Positions 17,361 through 24,917 of a stretch of DNA of 64,000 nt are shown piece by piece (position 1 is the stretch's first letter; the number at the start of each line of letters is the position of its first letter). The stretch comes from JBHJGO01 sp050331715 (GTDB taxonomy: Bacteria; Cyanobacteriota; Cyanobacteriia; Cyanobacteriales; Microcoleaceae). The stretch is from the NCBI GenBank assembly GCA_050331715.1, contig JBHJGO010000051.1, positions 1-64,000 on the forward strand, in the 5' to 3' direction. The notes beneath the pieces were generated by a model, which had not been told where the DNA came from, searched no databases, and saw only the letters and a program-made list of their open reading frames with translations. The position numbers and the translations under genes are program-made.

Positions 17361-17909
17361 TCAAGTATTTAAGCCCAGGAACTTCAACCCCAGAAATAAC
17401 GCAGTCACCGTTCCAGCCACACAAATTTCCCCCGTAGCAATGGCGTGCTGAACCTGATCAATCGGCAGCAGCACAACTTCAATTTCCTCCGTTTCATCCA
17501 ACTGGCGAGATTGTTGCAGGGTGGCACGCTCTGCGAGAAACAGATGGACGGAGTTAGTATCTTTAACCGGATTGTCGTAGAAGGTAGCCAAAAACGTTAG
17601 GGTATCGGCCACGTAACCAGTTTCTTCACTCAATTCTCGCCGGGCAGCGGATTCAGCTGATTCCTGGTGCGGATCAAAGGAACCAGCGGGGAGTTCCATC
17701 AAGATCTGGCCCACGCCATGTCGATACTGACGGACAAACACAATTTCTTGATCTGGAGTAATCGGTAGAACTAGCGCAATATCGGGCCTGACATTGACAA
17801 AGAAGTCATCAACGATAGTTCCGTTCGGCAGCTCAACGGTATCCTGTCGCACCCGACACCACCTGTGGTCAAAGGCAAGCTGGGAGTTAATCAGTTTCCA
17901 CTTCTGCAT
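17361..17909 (-). CDS. NUDIX hydrolase, ADP-ribose pyrophosphatase-like
   Basis: 182 residues of the ADP-ribose pyrophosphatase branch: the N-terminal strand FDHRWCRVRQDTVELPNG, VLPITPDQEIVFVRQYRHG, then the NUDIX box, which ends ARRELSEETGY near residue 100. The box is slightly irregular, with six instead of five residues between the first glycine and the first glutamate (GSFDPHQE). Such enzymes hydrolyse nucleoside diphosphates linked to another moiety; ADP-ribose or a nucleotide sugar is the likely substrate. It lies upstream of valS on the same strand and may share its transcript. Confidence 0.85.
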   Translation of the reverse strand: MQKWKLINSQLAFDHRWCRVRQDTVELPNGTIVDDFFVNVRPDIALVLPITPDQEIVFVRQYRHGVGQILMELPAGSFDPHQESAESAARRELSEETGYVADTLTFLATFYDNPVKDTNSVHLFLAERATLQQSRQLDETEEIEVVLLPIDQVQHAIATGEICVAGTVTALFLGLKFLGLNT

Positions 17910-17948
17910 TGTTTTCTAGAGGAAGCTTGGAGTTAATCGGCTAATAAC

Positions 17949-17975
17949 GTCATTCTCGCGCAGGCGGGAATCCAG
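17949..17975. repeat. Dispersed palindromic repeat, copy 2
   Basis: The near-consensus copy: GTCATTCTCGCGCAGGCG followed by GGAATCCAG, with inverted halves around CGCAGGCG. It lies upstream of the NUDIX gene and before the AMIN-domain gene. Related copies are at 3336-3360 and, in the opposite orientation, 19658-19685. Confidence 0.75.
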
Positions 17976-18118
17976 GCAACTCCCGCACTGTTGGCAAAAA
18001 TCTTGTCAGCGAATCTTCTCAAATCCGGAACGCCAAATCTCTTGCAATCCAGGACTGAACATGGTAACAAGGTTGCAGGTTCTTGGAGTTTCTTCCAGAT
18101 AATTTTGATGTAGGAATC

Positions 18119-19624
18119 ATGCCAATGTCACATCCTCTGCCATCATCTCAGAAATTGTTCCTATCAAATCCCGTGAGTTGGATGGCGATCGCCACAGTCA
18201 TTACCACTCCAGCTTTGGTTGCGCCTGCTCAAGCTGCCATGTTGCGGGACTGGAAGTTTGATGCCAGCACCGGTCAGGTGGAGGTTCTACTACCCGATGG
18301 AGTGACACCCCGTTTGGCCGCTGAAACTCTGCCCGGTCAATTGGTTCTGGACTTGCCTAATACAGAGGTTGGCATTGATTTGACAGAGGTTTACGAAACG
18401 GGAGTGGTACGTCAGATTACGCTGACTCAATTTGAGGAAAAGACCGCTCGAATTGTGATTGATTTTGCTCCCGGTGTTGTTCTGGATCGAGACGAAGTTC
18501 AACTCCGAACCGTTGGAATTGATAATACCTGGATTCTGCGGCCTGCGATTGCTACTCTCCCTCAACCTGTAACACCAGCAACTACAACCGTTGCAGATGC
18601 CCAAACACCTGAAGTCGCAGGAACCGAAGTACAGATTCCAGAGACAACCGTTGATGATGTGGAAGATACCGTCAGTTCAGCGGAAGCTTTGGCCCTAGAA
18701 GAAACAGAATCCGGCTTGACCCCTCCTCCTGCTCCCTCCACCTTGCCAGAGTTCACGCTCAATCGCCCCCTTGAACCGGTCATTCCCAATCCTCAGCCGG
18801 AGAAAAATGATCGGCTAGATATTTTAACCCTGGATCTGGAGCGCCCAGAGGAGGTTGAACTCGTGACCGATCCCCTGTTTGAAGATCAAGCAGATCAGAT
18901 TAACCAAGCCCGAATCATTGGCCCTGGGACTTCCGGCATCGCGGTTCCTGCACCTCCTGCTGGGGAACTGTCCTTTGGCGAACCATTGCCCACCAGTGAG
19001 AGCGTGATCTCTCGGCCCCAAGCTCGCTTCCAGTCGGGACTGATTCAGGATCCGCCTCCCAATATTGTGCTGGTCGAGGGGACGAAGCTAACCCTGGTCT
19101 ATCCCAGCCCTGACGATACTCGTCTTCCTTCAAAGGATGACCGTCAGGACGTTCTGCTGTTGCAGGGTGGGATTGTGGATCGGAATGGGAATTTCATTGT
19201 TCCGCCGGATACCCCTGTTGTGGGGCGCTTTGAGACAGGAACACTGGGCAGTCGCTTTGTCGCAGAGGCCCTGAATTTGGAGGGGCGCAGCATTCCTTTC
19301 AAGGCAGAATCCGAGTGGATCGATGGTGACCTTGATCCTGATGGTGGGAATATTCTGCTGGATTCAGGGATTGGTGGAGCTGGCGTTTTCTTGCTCAGTG
19401 GATTGTCGGGAATTGGTCTCTTAGTCGGGGCACTGGGTGGAGCGGCAGTTGGTCTATTTACATCTCCTCGTCCTAGCACGTTACAGCCTGGCCAGATTGT
19501 TGAGGTTCAACTGGTGGAGGATCTGCGTCAGTCTGAATTTTTCTATGCGCGACCTGTTCCGGGAGAGGAGGAATTTCTTAACCAATTCCCGCCTACTGCT
19601 GAGCCGTTTGACAGACAGTTTTAG
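18119..19624 (+). CDS. AMIN-domain envelope protein
   Basis: About 501 residues from the ATG at 18119 (a TTG at 18083 would add twelve). A signal peptide ends near APAQA. An AMIN domain follows (residues about 45-145, LRDWKFDASTGQVEVLL to VRQITLTQFEEKTARIVIDF); AMIN domains target proteins to the periplasm or cell-wall regions. A long Pro/Thr/Glu-rich linker leads to a C-terminal beta domain (IVLVEGTKLTLVYPSP, PPDTPVVGRFETGTLGSRFVAEALNLEGR) resembling the TrbI/VirB10-like envelope fold, then a glycine-rich hydrophobic segment. It probably spans or bridges envelope layers. There is no enzymatic motif. The two palindromic repeats at 17949 and 19658 flank it. Confidence 0.75.
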   Translation: MPMSHPLPSSQKLFLSNPVSWMAIATVITTPALVAPAQAAMLRDWKFDASTGQVEVLLPDGVTPRLAAETLPGQLVLDLPNTEVGIDLTEVYETGVVRQITLTQFEEKTARIVIDFAPGVVLDRDEVQLRTVGIDNTWILRPAIATLPQPVTPATTTVADAQTPEVAGTEVQIPETTVDDVEDTVSSAEALALEETESGLTPPPAPSTLPEFTLNRPLEPVIPNPQPEKNDRLDILTLDLERPEEVELVTDPLFEDQADQINQARIIGPGTSGIAVPAPPAGELSFGEPLPTSESVISRPQARFQSGLIQDPPPNIVLVEGTKLTLVYPSPDDTRLPSKDDRQDVLLLQGGIVDRNGNFIVPPDTPVVGRFETGTLGSRFVAEALNLEGRSIPFKAESEWIDGDLDPDGGNILLDSGIGGAGVFLLSGLSGIGLLVGALGGAAVGLFTSPRPSTLQPGQIVEVQLVEDLRQSEFFYARPVPGEEEFLNQFPPTAEPFDRQF

Positions 19625-19657
19625 GAACGTCAGGTCTTCAAATGGTGTTTAGTTTTT

Positions 19658-19685
19658 CCTGGATTCCCACCTGCGGGGGAATGAC
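19658..19685. repeat. Dispersed palindromic repeat, copy 3 (inverted)
   Basis: Reverse-complement orientation: CCTGGATTCCCACCTGCGG then GGGAATGAC, matching the consensus of copy 2 with three differences. It lies 34 nt after the AMIN-domain stop and between convergent genes, where the palindrome could also act as a transcript end. Confidence 0.75.
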
Positions 19686-19719
19686 ATTACATGCCAGATC
19701 TAGCTCAAATTCAAGAACA

Positions 19720-20115
19720 TTATCCCTGGCGAGACTGATAAAGCTCAAAGGCTTCTTGAATCACGGTTTTGAACTCAGTCGGGTTCCAGGGCTTAGAAAT
19801 GTATTGGTCGATATGACTCAGATCATTCTCTGACTCTGACTCTAGGGCTTCCTCAGAATAGCCTGTCAGCAACATACAAATTGTCTTCGGGAAAATCTGA
19901 TTGACTTTCCTCAGAAATTCAATGCCTGTCATCTCTGGCATACTTTGGTCGGAGAGAACAATTGGAATCTCACCTTCAGCCTCAAGAATATCCATGGCTT
20001 GAGTAGGGCTGTCTGCTTTCAAGACCTGGAACTGACGACGAAAGGTACGATAGATTAAATCCAGATTATCCTGCTCGTCATCGACGATTAAAAGTTTGGG
20101 CTTCTGGTTTGGCAT
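19720..20115 (-). CDS. Single-domain response regulator
   Basis: 131 residues forming just a receiver domain. Acidic Asp12/Asp13 sit in LLIVDDEQDNL, the phosphoacceptor is Asp56 in IVLSDQSMPEMTGIEFL, the Thr/Ser switch lies in LLTGY, and the lysine in YISKPWNPTEF. It has no output domain, so it probably acts by protein interaction or in a phosphorelay. The YISKPW motif is typical of receivers near HD-GYP or hybrid-kinase systems, but no kinase is adjacent. It follows ilvN by 19 nt on the same strand, which may be only a shared transcript. Confidence 0.92.
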   Translation of the reverse strand: MPNQKPKLLIVDDEQDNLDLIYRTFRRQFQVLKADSPTQAMDILEAEGEIPIVLSDQSMPEMTGIEFLRKVNQIFPKTICMLLTGYSEEALESESENDLSHIDQYISKPWNPTEFKTVIQEAFELYQSRQG

Positions 20116-20134
20116 GGATTGAGACTACAACGGT

Positions 20135-20662
20135 TTAGAGCTTTGCTTCAGCAATCTGGGTTTTCAAGAACTCCGTGTTAACACCAGATTCTCGCACCAG
20201 GGCGATTTTTCCAGTTCGGGCGATTTCTCGAATTCCGAATCGATTCAGAACATTAATAATGGCAACCATTTTACCCGGATCACCAACAACTTCCACAGTC
20301 AGGCTATCCTCGCCCATGTCAACCACTCGTGCCCGAAAAACCTGCACCAGCTCGATGATTTCTGAACGAATGGCGCTGTTTCCGCAATTGACTTTGATTA
20401 ACATCAGCTCCCGCTCGACACAAGGAATTTCTGTAACGTCCTGCACCTTCAGAACATTAATCAGCTTGTAGAGTTGCTTTGAAATTTGCTCAATGATCTG
20501 ATTGTCTCCTGAGACCACCATGGTGATTCGAGACATGCCGGACTGTTCCTCCGAGCCAACTGCTAAGCTTTCAATATTGAATCCTCGTCGAGCAAACAAA
20601 CCCGCAATCCGAGTCAATACGCCTGCCTCGTCCTCCACTAAAACTGAAAGAGTGTGCTTCAT
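20135..20662 (-). CDS. ilvN: Acetolactate synthase small (regulatory) subunit
   Basis: Regulatory subunit of acetohydroxyacid synthase in branched-chain amino-acid synthesis; it activates the large subunit and confers valine feedback. 175 residues: an N-terminal ACT domain (MKHTLSVLVEDEAGVLTRIAG, then RRGFNIESLAVG) and a second ACT-like domain ending GKIALVRESGVNTEFL. Length and motifs match the family (called IlvH or IlvN). The catalytic subunit is not in the window. It is transcribed divergently from tilS across about 65 nt. Confidence 0.95.
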   Translation of the reverse strand: MKHTLSVLVEDEAGVLTRIAGLFARRGFNIESLAVGSEEQSGMSRITMVVSGDNQIIEQISKQLYKLINVLKVQDVTEIPCVERELMLIKVNCGNSAIRSEIIELVQVFRARVVDMGEDSLTVEVVGDPGKMVAIINVLNRFGIREIARTGKIALVRESGVNTEFLKTQIAEAKL

Positions 20663-20728
20663 CCTGATTCCTAAGCGCTGAAACTATACAATGCCCCTGA
20701 GCTAATTTGACTCCATTATAGAGTGATA

Positions 20729-21751
20729 ATGCCTGCAAACCTGAATTGGACACCACTCCATGATCAACTCCATCGAACCCTGCGATCGCGCCATTTGATT
20801 CCTGCGAGTGAACGGGTATTGATGGCGGTTTCTGGGGGGCAGGATTCTCTCTGTTTAGCTAAGTTACTCTTGGACTTGCAGTCAAAATGGGGTTGGGAGT
20901 TAGCCATTGCTCACTGTGACCACGGTTGGCGCTCCGACTCGGCAGCGAATGCCGATTACATTGAAACCCTGGCCCACAGCTGGCAGTTACCCTGCTATCG
21001 ACAGGTGGCCCAGGAAATTTCAACCACCGAAGCCGCAGCCCGACAATGGCGTTATCAAGTTCTAGCTGAAATCGCCAAAACCAATAATTACACCTACGTA
21101 GTGACCGGACATACCGCAACGGATCGAGCCGAAACGCTGCTCTACAATTTGGTGCGGGGTAGTGGAGCTGACGGACTACAGGCATTGACCTGGCAGCGAC
21201 CATTAAAATCCTCCGAACCCTCACCGCTGTTGGTGCGTCCGATGCTGGACATCACTCGTCATCAAACCGGAGAATTTTGTCAAACCCAGGGGTTAAGAAT
21301 TTGGTTGGATTCGACCAATCAGGATTTGCATTACGCCCGCAATCGAATTCGCCTGGAACTCCTTCCCTACTTAGAAACGCACTTCAATCCCCAAACAGAG
21401 TTAGCTCTGGCCCAAACTGCAGAACTGTTGCAAGCGGAGGTGGAGTGCTTGGAATACCTGACAGACGAACTCTATCAGCAGGCAGTTGAATCCGCAGATA
21501 CACCGGGCGGAACGATTCAGCAGCTAACAATGAAGATCAACCGTCAAGTTCTGCGTCAATCTTTCCTGGCATTGCAACGGCGGGTGATGCGTCGAGTATT
21601 GCATCACACACTGCCCCAGGCTCCCAATTTTGATCAGATTGAGAAGCTGACGGTTCTGATTACAGCCCCCAATCGTTCTCAAACTGACCCGTTTCCAGGA
21701 GGGACAATTGCCCGAGTTGAGCATCCTTGGATTATTTTCACTTCAAGTTGA
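20729..21751 (+). CDS. tilS: tRNA(Ile)-lysidine synthase
   Basis: Modifies C34 of the CAU-anticodon isoleucine tRNA to lysidine, so that it reads AUA. The PP-loop motif SGGQDSLCLAKLL lies at about residue 35, followed by IAHCDHGWRSDS, VTGHTATDRAETLLYNLVRGSG and GLRIWLDSTNQDLHYARNR. About 340 residues is short but typical of cyanobacterial TilS, which often lacks the full C-terminal domain. I chose ATG 20729; a GTG at 20723 is equally in frame, two codons upstream. It is an essential gene in most bacteria. Confidence 0.95.
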   Translation: MPANLNWTPLHDQLHRTLRSRHLIPASERVLMAVSGGQDSLCLAKLLLDLQSKWGWELAIAHCDHGWRSDSAANADYIETLAHSWQLPCYRQVAQEISTTEAAARQWRYQVLAEIAKTNNYTYVVTGHTATDRAETLLYNLVRGSGADGLQALTWQRPLKSSEPSPLLVRPMLDITRHQTGEFCQTQGLRIWLDSTNQDLHYARNRIRLELLPYLETHFNPQTELALAQTAELLQAEVECLEYLTDELYQQAVESADTPGGTIQQLTMKINRQVLRQSFLALQRRVMRRVLHHTLPQAPNFDQIEKLTVLITAPNRSQTDPFPGGTIARVEHPWIIFTSS

Positions 21752-21811
21752 TTGATGCGCCTAAATCGGCTATGATTCGCATCAGCCGTTTCTAAATTAA
21801 GGTTGTCAACG

Positions 21812-22489
21812 GTGCAAACGCTAAGTCTGCCGGAATCCAATCATTCGCTGGTCAAGTCCCTTTCTCACCACGATGACCAGGAGTTACTAACCCTGTTTCA
21901 GAATCACCCAGATCAGGGTCGATATTTTGTGACGATCTTCTGCCGTTATGGTCTGGTGGTTCATACTTTGATCAGCCATTCGGTGCGATCGCCCGTACAG
22001 GCCGATTATTTGTTCTCTCAAACCTGGCGACACATTTTCTACGAGATGCGGGTCTTGAATCTGCGCGAACACCAGGACGATGAAGAAGCCTCAACCCTAC
22101 AGAATTGGCTGATCAATGTCACGGCAGCCTGCATTAACCAGGCAGAATTACCCCCCGTTGAATCAATTCATTATTCTCTGGAAAATTCCCCGCCACCCCT
22201 GTGGTGTTACGTGGGTCAGATTTTAGATCGGATGGATGCCCTGGAGCGTTTAACCCTCTTGATGGCGGAAACCTTTCATTGGAGCGAGACTCGAATTGCA
22301 GCTTATTTACAGGCAGAAGGGGAATCAATTTCTCCCAGCGAAGTTCGGGAAGTTCTGCAAAGTGCTAGTCGAAACCTGCAAATCAACTTGCCAGAGGATA
22401 TTCAAGCCATCTACCTGGGAGAGCGGTTTTCTCTCAGTGGTTCCGAGCGAGTGGATTCTGAACTAGTAAGCCCTGGCTCAGTCAATTAA
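21812..22489 (+). CDS. Divergent sigma-70-family-like protein
   Basis: About 225 residues. LSHHDDQELLTLFQNHPDQG then FCRYGLVVHTLI and SPVQADYLFSQTWRHIFYEM resemble region 2 of extracytoplasmic-function-like sigma factors. The second half, with LTLLMAETFHWSETRIAAYLQAEG and the VREVLQSASRNL helix, resembles region 4 with its helix-turn-helix, but both parts are weak. Close relatives in cyanobacteria are annotated as sigma-70 family proteins. Without a clear promoter-recognition helix it could be a degenerate or specialised sigma. I prefer GTG 21812, with TTAAGG nine bases upstream, to TTG 21803. It ends four bases before the convergent cutA stop. Confidence 0.6.
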   Translation: MQTLSLPESNHSLVKSLSHHDDQELLTLFQNHPDQGRYFVTIFCRYGLVVHTLISHSVRSPVQADYLFSQTWRHIFYEMRVLNLREHQDDEEASTLQNWLINVTAACINQAELPPVESIHYSLENSPPPLWCYVGQILDRMDALERLTLLMAETFHWSETRIAAYLQAEGESISPSEVREVLQSASRNLQINLPEDIQAIYLGERFSLSGSERVDSELVSPGSVN

Positions 22490-22493
22490 GAGC

Positions 22494-22814
22494 TCACTTG
22501 ACCAGCGAATTTGATATCCATTGAAGATAGGCTGCTGACCCAGCCGTAGTGGGCAAGGCGATAATCTCTGGGACATCGTAGGAGTGTAGTTCCTGGATTT
22601 TTTCGGACAGTTGATCGAATTGGGCCAGGTCAGTTTTGATCACCAGTTGCCATTCGTCTTCGGAGCAAACTTCTCCCTCCCAGGTATAGACAGAGTGAAT
22701 TGGGGTGAGGCTAGCGCAGGCGGCCTGTTTACTATGAACCAATGCTTTGGCTATTTGCATGGCTTCATCGCGTGAGCCAGCCGTTACTAGGACAATTCCA
22801 TATTGAGTTGCCAT
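22494..22814 (-). CDS. cutA: Divalent-cation tolerance protein CutA
   Basis: 106 residues of the trimeric, PII-like CutA fold: YGIVLVTAGSRDEAMQIAKALV, then ACASLTPIHSVYTWEGEV and EWQLVIKTDLAQFDQL, and YDVPEIIALPTTAGSAAYLQWI. CutA proteins are widespread and bind divalent metals, though their physiological role is not well established. It lies 22 nt downstream of the exporter ATPase on the same strand, so it may be the last gene of that unit; a shared function is not implied. Confidence 0.93.
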   Translation of the reverse strand: MATQYGIVLVTAGSRDEAMQIAKALVHSKQAACASLTPIHSVYTWEGEVCSEDEWQLVIKTDLAQFDQLSEKIQELHSYDVPEIIALPTTAGSAAYLQWISNSLVK

Positions 22815-22836
22815 GGGACTCTGTTTGATTCTTTAG

Positions 22837-23664
22837 CTAAACAACGTTATGCAGATCCTCCGGTGCCAAGTGACTGTGAATCACTTGACCATCTTTGAAC
22901 CAGGCCACTCGCTTGGTCTGACGGGCCACATCCGATTCGTGGGTCACCATAACGACGGTAATCCCGCTATCGTTTAGTTCTGTGAAAATGTCCATCACTT
23001 CCTGGGTTGTCTTAGAATCCAGCGCCCCCGTTGGTTCATCGGCTAGAACGAGAACCGGACGGTTAACAATCGCCCTGGCAATGGCAACCCGTTGCTGCTG
23101 TCCACCGGAGAGTTGGTTGGGTTTATTATTCATCCGATCCTTCAATCCGACACGCACCAACGCTTCAGTAGCCCGTTCTCGCCGCTCCCGCTTGGGTAGA
23201 CCTGCATAGAGCATTGGCAACATGACATTATCCAATGCCGTTAATTGAGGCAACAGATGAAACTGCTGGAATACGAAGCCGATTTTCAGGTTGCGGATTT
23301 GGGCCAACTCGGTTTCGGAGAGTTCAGCCGTGTTGGTTCCATCCAGATAATAGTTGCCGTTGGTAGGGCGATCCAAGCAGCCAATCACATTCATGGCCGT
23401 GGATTTTCCAGAACCGGAGGCTCCCATGATGGAGCAATATTCTCCCGCTTCAACGGCTAGATTGACCCCATTCAAGGCCCGAACTTCCACATCCCCCATG
23501 ATGTAGACCTTGGTAATCTCTTCCAGACGAATAATCGTGGGTCTGTTCGCGAGAGTAACCGTTCCGCTCTGAACCGGATCTGTTAAAGGTTCATTAGAGT
23601 AGGAATTGGAATGGTTATTGGTTGTGTTATTAGTTGTGTTATTAGTTGTCAGAGGAGTTTCCAT
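22837..23664 (-). CDS. ABC exporter ATPase, MacB/LolD-like
   Basis: Energises the adjacent MacB-type permease. Walker A is GASGSGKSTAMN, the Q-loop is FVFQQFHLLPQL, the signature LSGGQQQRVAIARA, and Walker B VLVLADEPTGALD, in a 275-residue protein of the 3.A.1.122-like class. I start at ATG 23664, ten bases after the permease stop with an AGG upstream. A GTG at 23682 would overlap the permease and add six residues. The first 25 residues are a Thr/Asn-rich low-complexity tail encoded by three 12-bp tandem repeats at 23614-23649, which is unusual for the family. Confidence 0.92.
   Translation of the reverse strand: METPLTTNNTTNNTTNNHSNSYSNEPLTDPVQSGTVTLANRPTIIRLEEITKVYIMGDVEVRALNGVNLAVEAGEYCSIMGASGSGKSTAMNVIGCLDRPTNGNYYLDGTNTAELSETELAQIRNLKIGFVFQQFHLLPQLTALDNVMLPMLYAGLPKRERRERATEALVRVGLKDRMNNKPNQLSGGQQQRVAIARAIVNRPVLVLADEPTGALDSKTTQEVMDIFTELNDSGITVVMVTHESDVARQTKRVAWFKDGQVIHSHLAPEDLHNVV
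23614..23649 (-). repeat. Three 12-bp tandem repeats in the 5' end of the ATPase gene
   Basis: Three adjacent copies of GTTATTAGTTGT (plus-strand sense; the first has G for A at position 7) encode the repeated Thr-Thr-Asn-Asn tail of the ABC ATPase. The unit is a multiple of three, so copy-number changes would keep the frame. Confidence 0.85.
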
Positions 23665-23674
23665 ACTAAAGAGC

Positions 23675-24892
23675 CTAAACACTTCTCAATGCCACAATTG
23701 GATCTAGCTTCGCAGCCCGCCGAGCAGGAACGACACCAAAGAACAGACCAATTCCGCCCGAAACGCCAACCGCCATTGTGATCGCAACCGGAGAAACTCC
23801 CGCTTCCAGAGGAGTGAGCGCACTCAGCAGAGCAATTCCCCCTGCACCAATCCCTGTTCCGATCAATCCACCTGCGGCAGACAGGATCACTGCTTCAATC
23901 ATAAACTGCGCCAGAATATCCTGTTGAGATGCGCCGATAGCTTTTCTTAAGCCGATTTCCTGAGTCCGCTCCGTCACCGATACCAACATAATGTTCATGA
24001 TGCCAATTCCCCCCACAAACAGAGAAATTGCCGCTGTTGCTGCCAACAAAAGAGTCAAGGCTCCGGCCACTTTTCCCAATGTGTCCAGTAAATCCTTTTG
24101 GTTCCGCACGGTGAAATCATCTTCATCGGTGATCTGGTGGCGCAGACGCAGCAGATTCTCAATCTGGAACTGAGCCGCTCGCATATTGGCCGGGTCATCG
24201 ACTGAGACAGAGATAAAGGTGACTTGGATACCGTAGGGAGAAGTCCGTCCGACGACTCGATTGGCCATGGTAGTGACAGGTACAAAAGCGTTCATGTCCT
24301 CGTTAGAACCAAAGCTGGTTCCCTTCGGTTGCATGACGCCGATGACCTTGAGACTAATATTCTTCAGTCGAACTTGCTGACCAATTGGATCGGCATTCCC
24401 AAAAAGTTGCTCGGCCAGCTCCGAACCCAAGGCCACCACATTTTCCTGGCGCTGCAAATCAAGCTCCGTGAGAAACCGACCCCGCGCCACGTCAAAACTC
24501 CGAACCGTTAAGTATTCTGGCGTCGTGCCAATTACTGAGGCTGAGGCATTGCGATTGCGATAGGACATCAGGTCACTACTACTCAGAGTGGGAGCCACCT
24601 CATCAACGGTAGGAACCTGATCCGCAATAGCTGCCGCATCCTCCAAAATCAAAGTTTGAGGCGGATAAACAGGGCGACTCTGGGCTTCAGGACTACCGGG
24701 CAGAATAAACAGAATATTCGGCCCCAGGGAACTCACCTGATCATTCACATAGCTCTGTGCTCCCTCACCAATGCCCACCATGCCAATTACGGAAGCATTC
24801 CCAATCACAATGCCCAACATTGTCAGACTACTGCGGAGCCGATTGGCCCACAGGGTCGTTGCTGACATTTGTAACCGTTCTAAGAGGTTCAT
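23675..24892 (-). CDS. MacB-like ABC transporter permease (FtsX-type)
   Basis: 405 residues: one N-terminal helix (LTMLGIVIGNASVIGMVGIG), a large periplasmic MacB_PCD domain (about residues 45-240, with QLFGNADPIGQQVRLKNISL), and three C-terminal helices containing the FtsX signature VGGIGIMNIMLVSVTERTQE. MacB-type transporters do not carry substrate through the membrane; they use periplasmic movement to drive efflux through an adaptor and outer-membrane channel. The adaptor gene lies 25 nt upstream and the ATPase follows directly. The substrate (glycolipid, peptide or siderophore) cannot be read from the sequence. Confidence 0.93.
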   Translation of the reverse strand: MNLLERLQMSATTLWANRLRSSLTMLGIVIGNASVIGMVGIGEGAQSYVNDQVSSLGPNILFILPGSPEAQSRPVYPPQTLILEDAAAIADQVPTVDEVAPTLSSSDLMSYRNRNASASVIGTTPEYLTVRSFDVARGRFLTELDLQRQENVVALGSELAEQLFGNADPIGQQVRLKNISLKVIGVMQPKGTSFGSNEDMNAFVPVTTMANRVVGRTSPYGIQVTFISVSVDDPANMRAAQFQIENLLRLRHQITDEDDFTVRNQKDLLDTLGKVAGALTLLLAATAAISLFVGGIGIMNIMLVSVTERTQEIGLRKAIGASQQDILAQFMIEAVILSAAGGLIGTGIGAGGIALLSALTPLEAGVSPVAITMAVGVSGGIGLFFGVVPARRAAKLDPIVALRSV

Positions 24893-24917
24893 ATTGTCAA
24901 ACCTTAACTATCAAACC

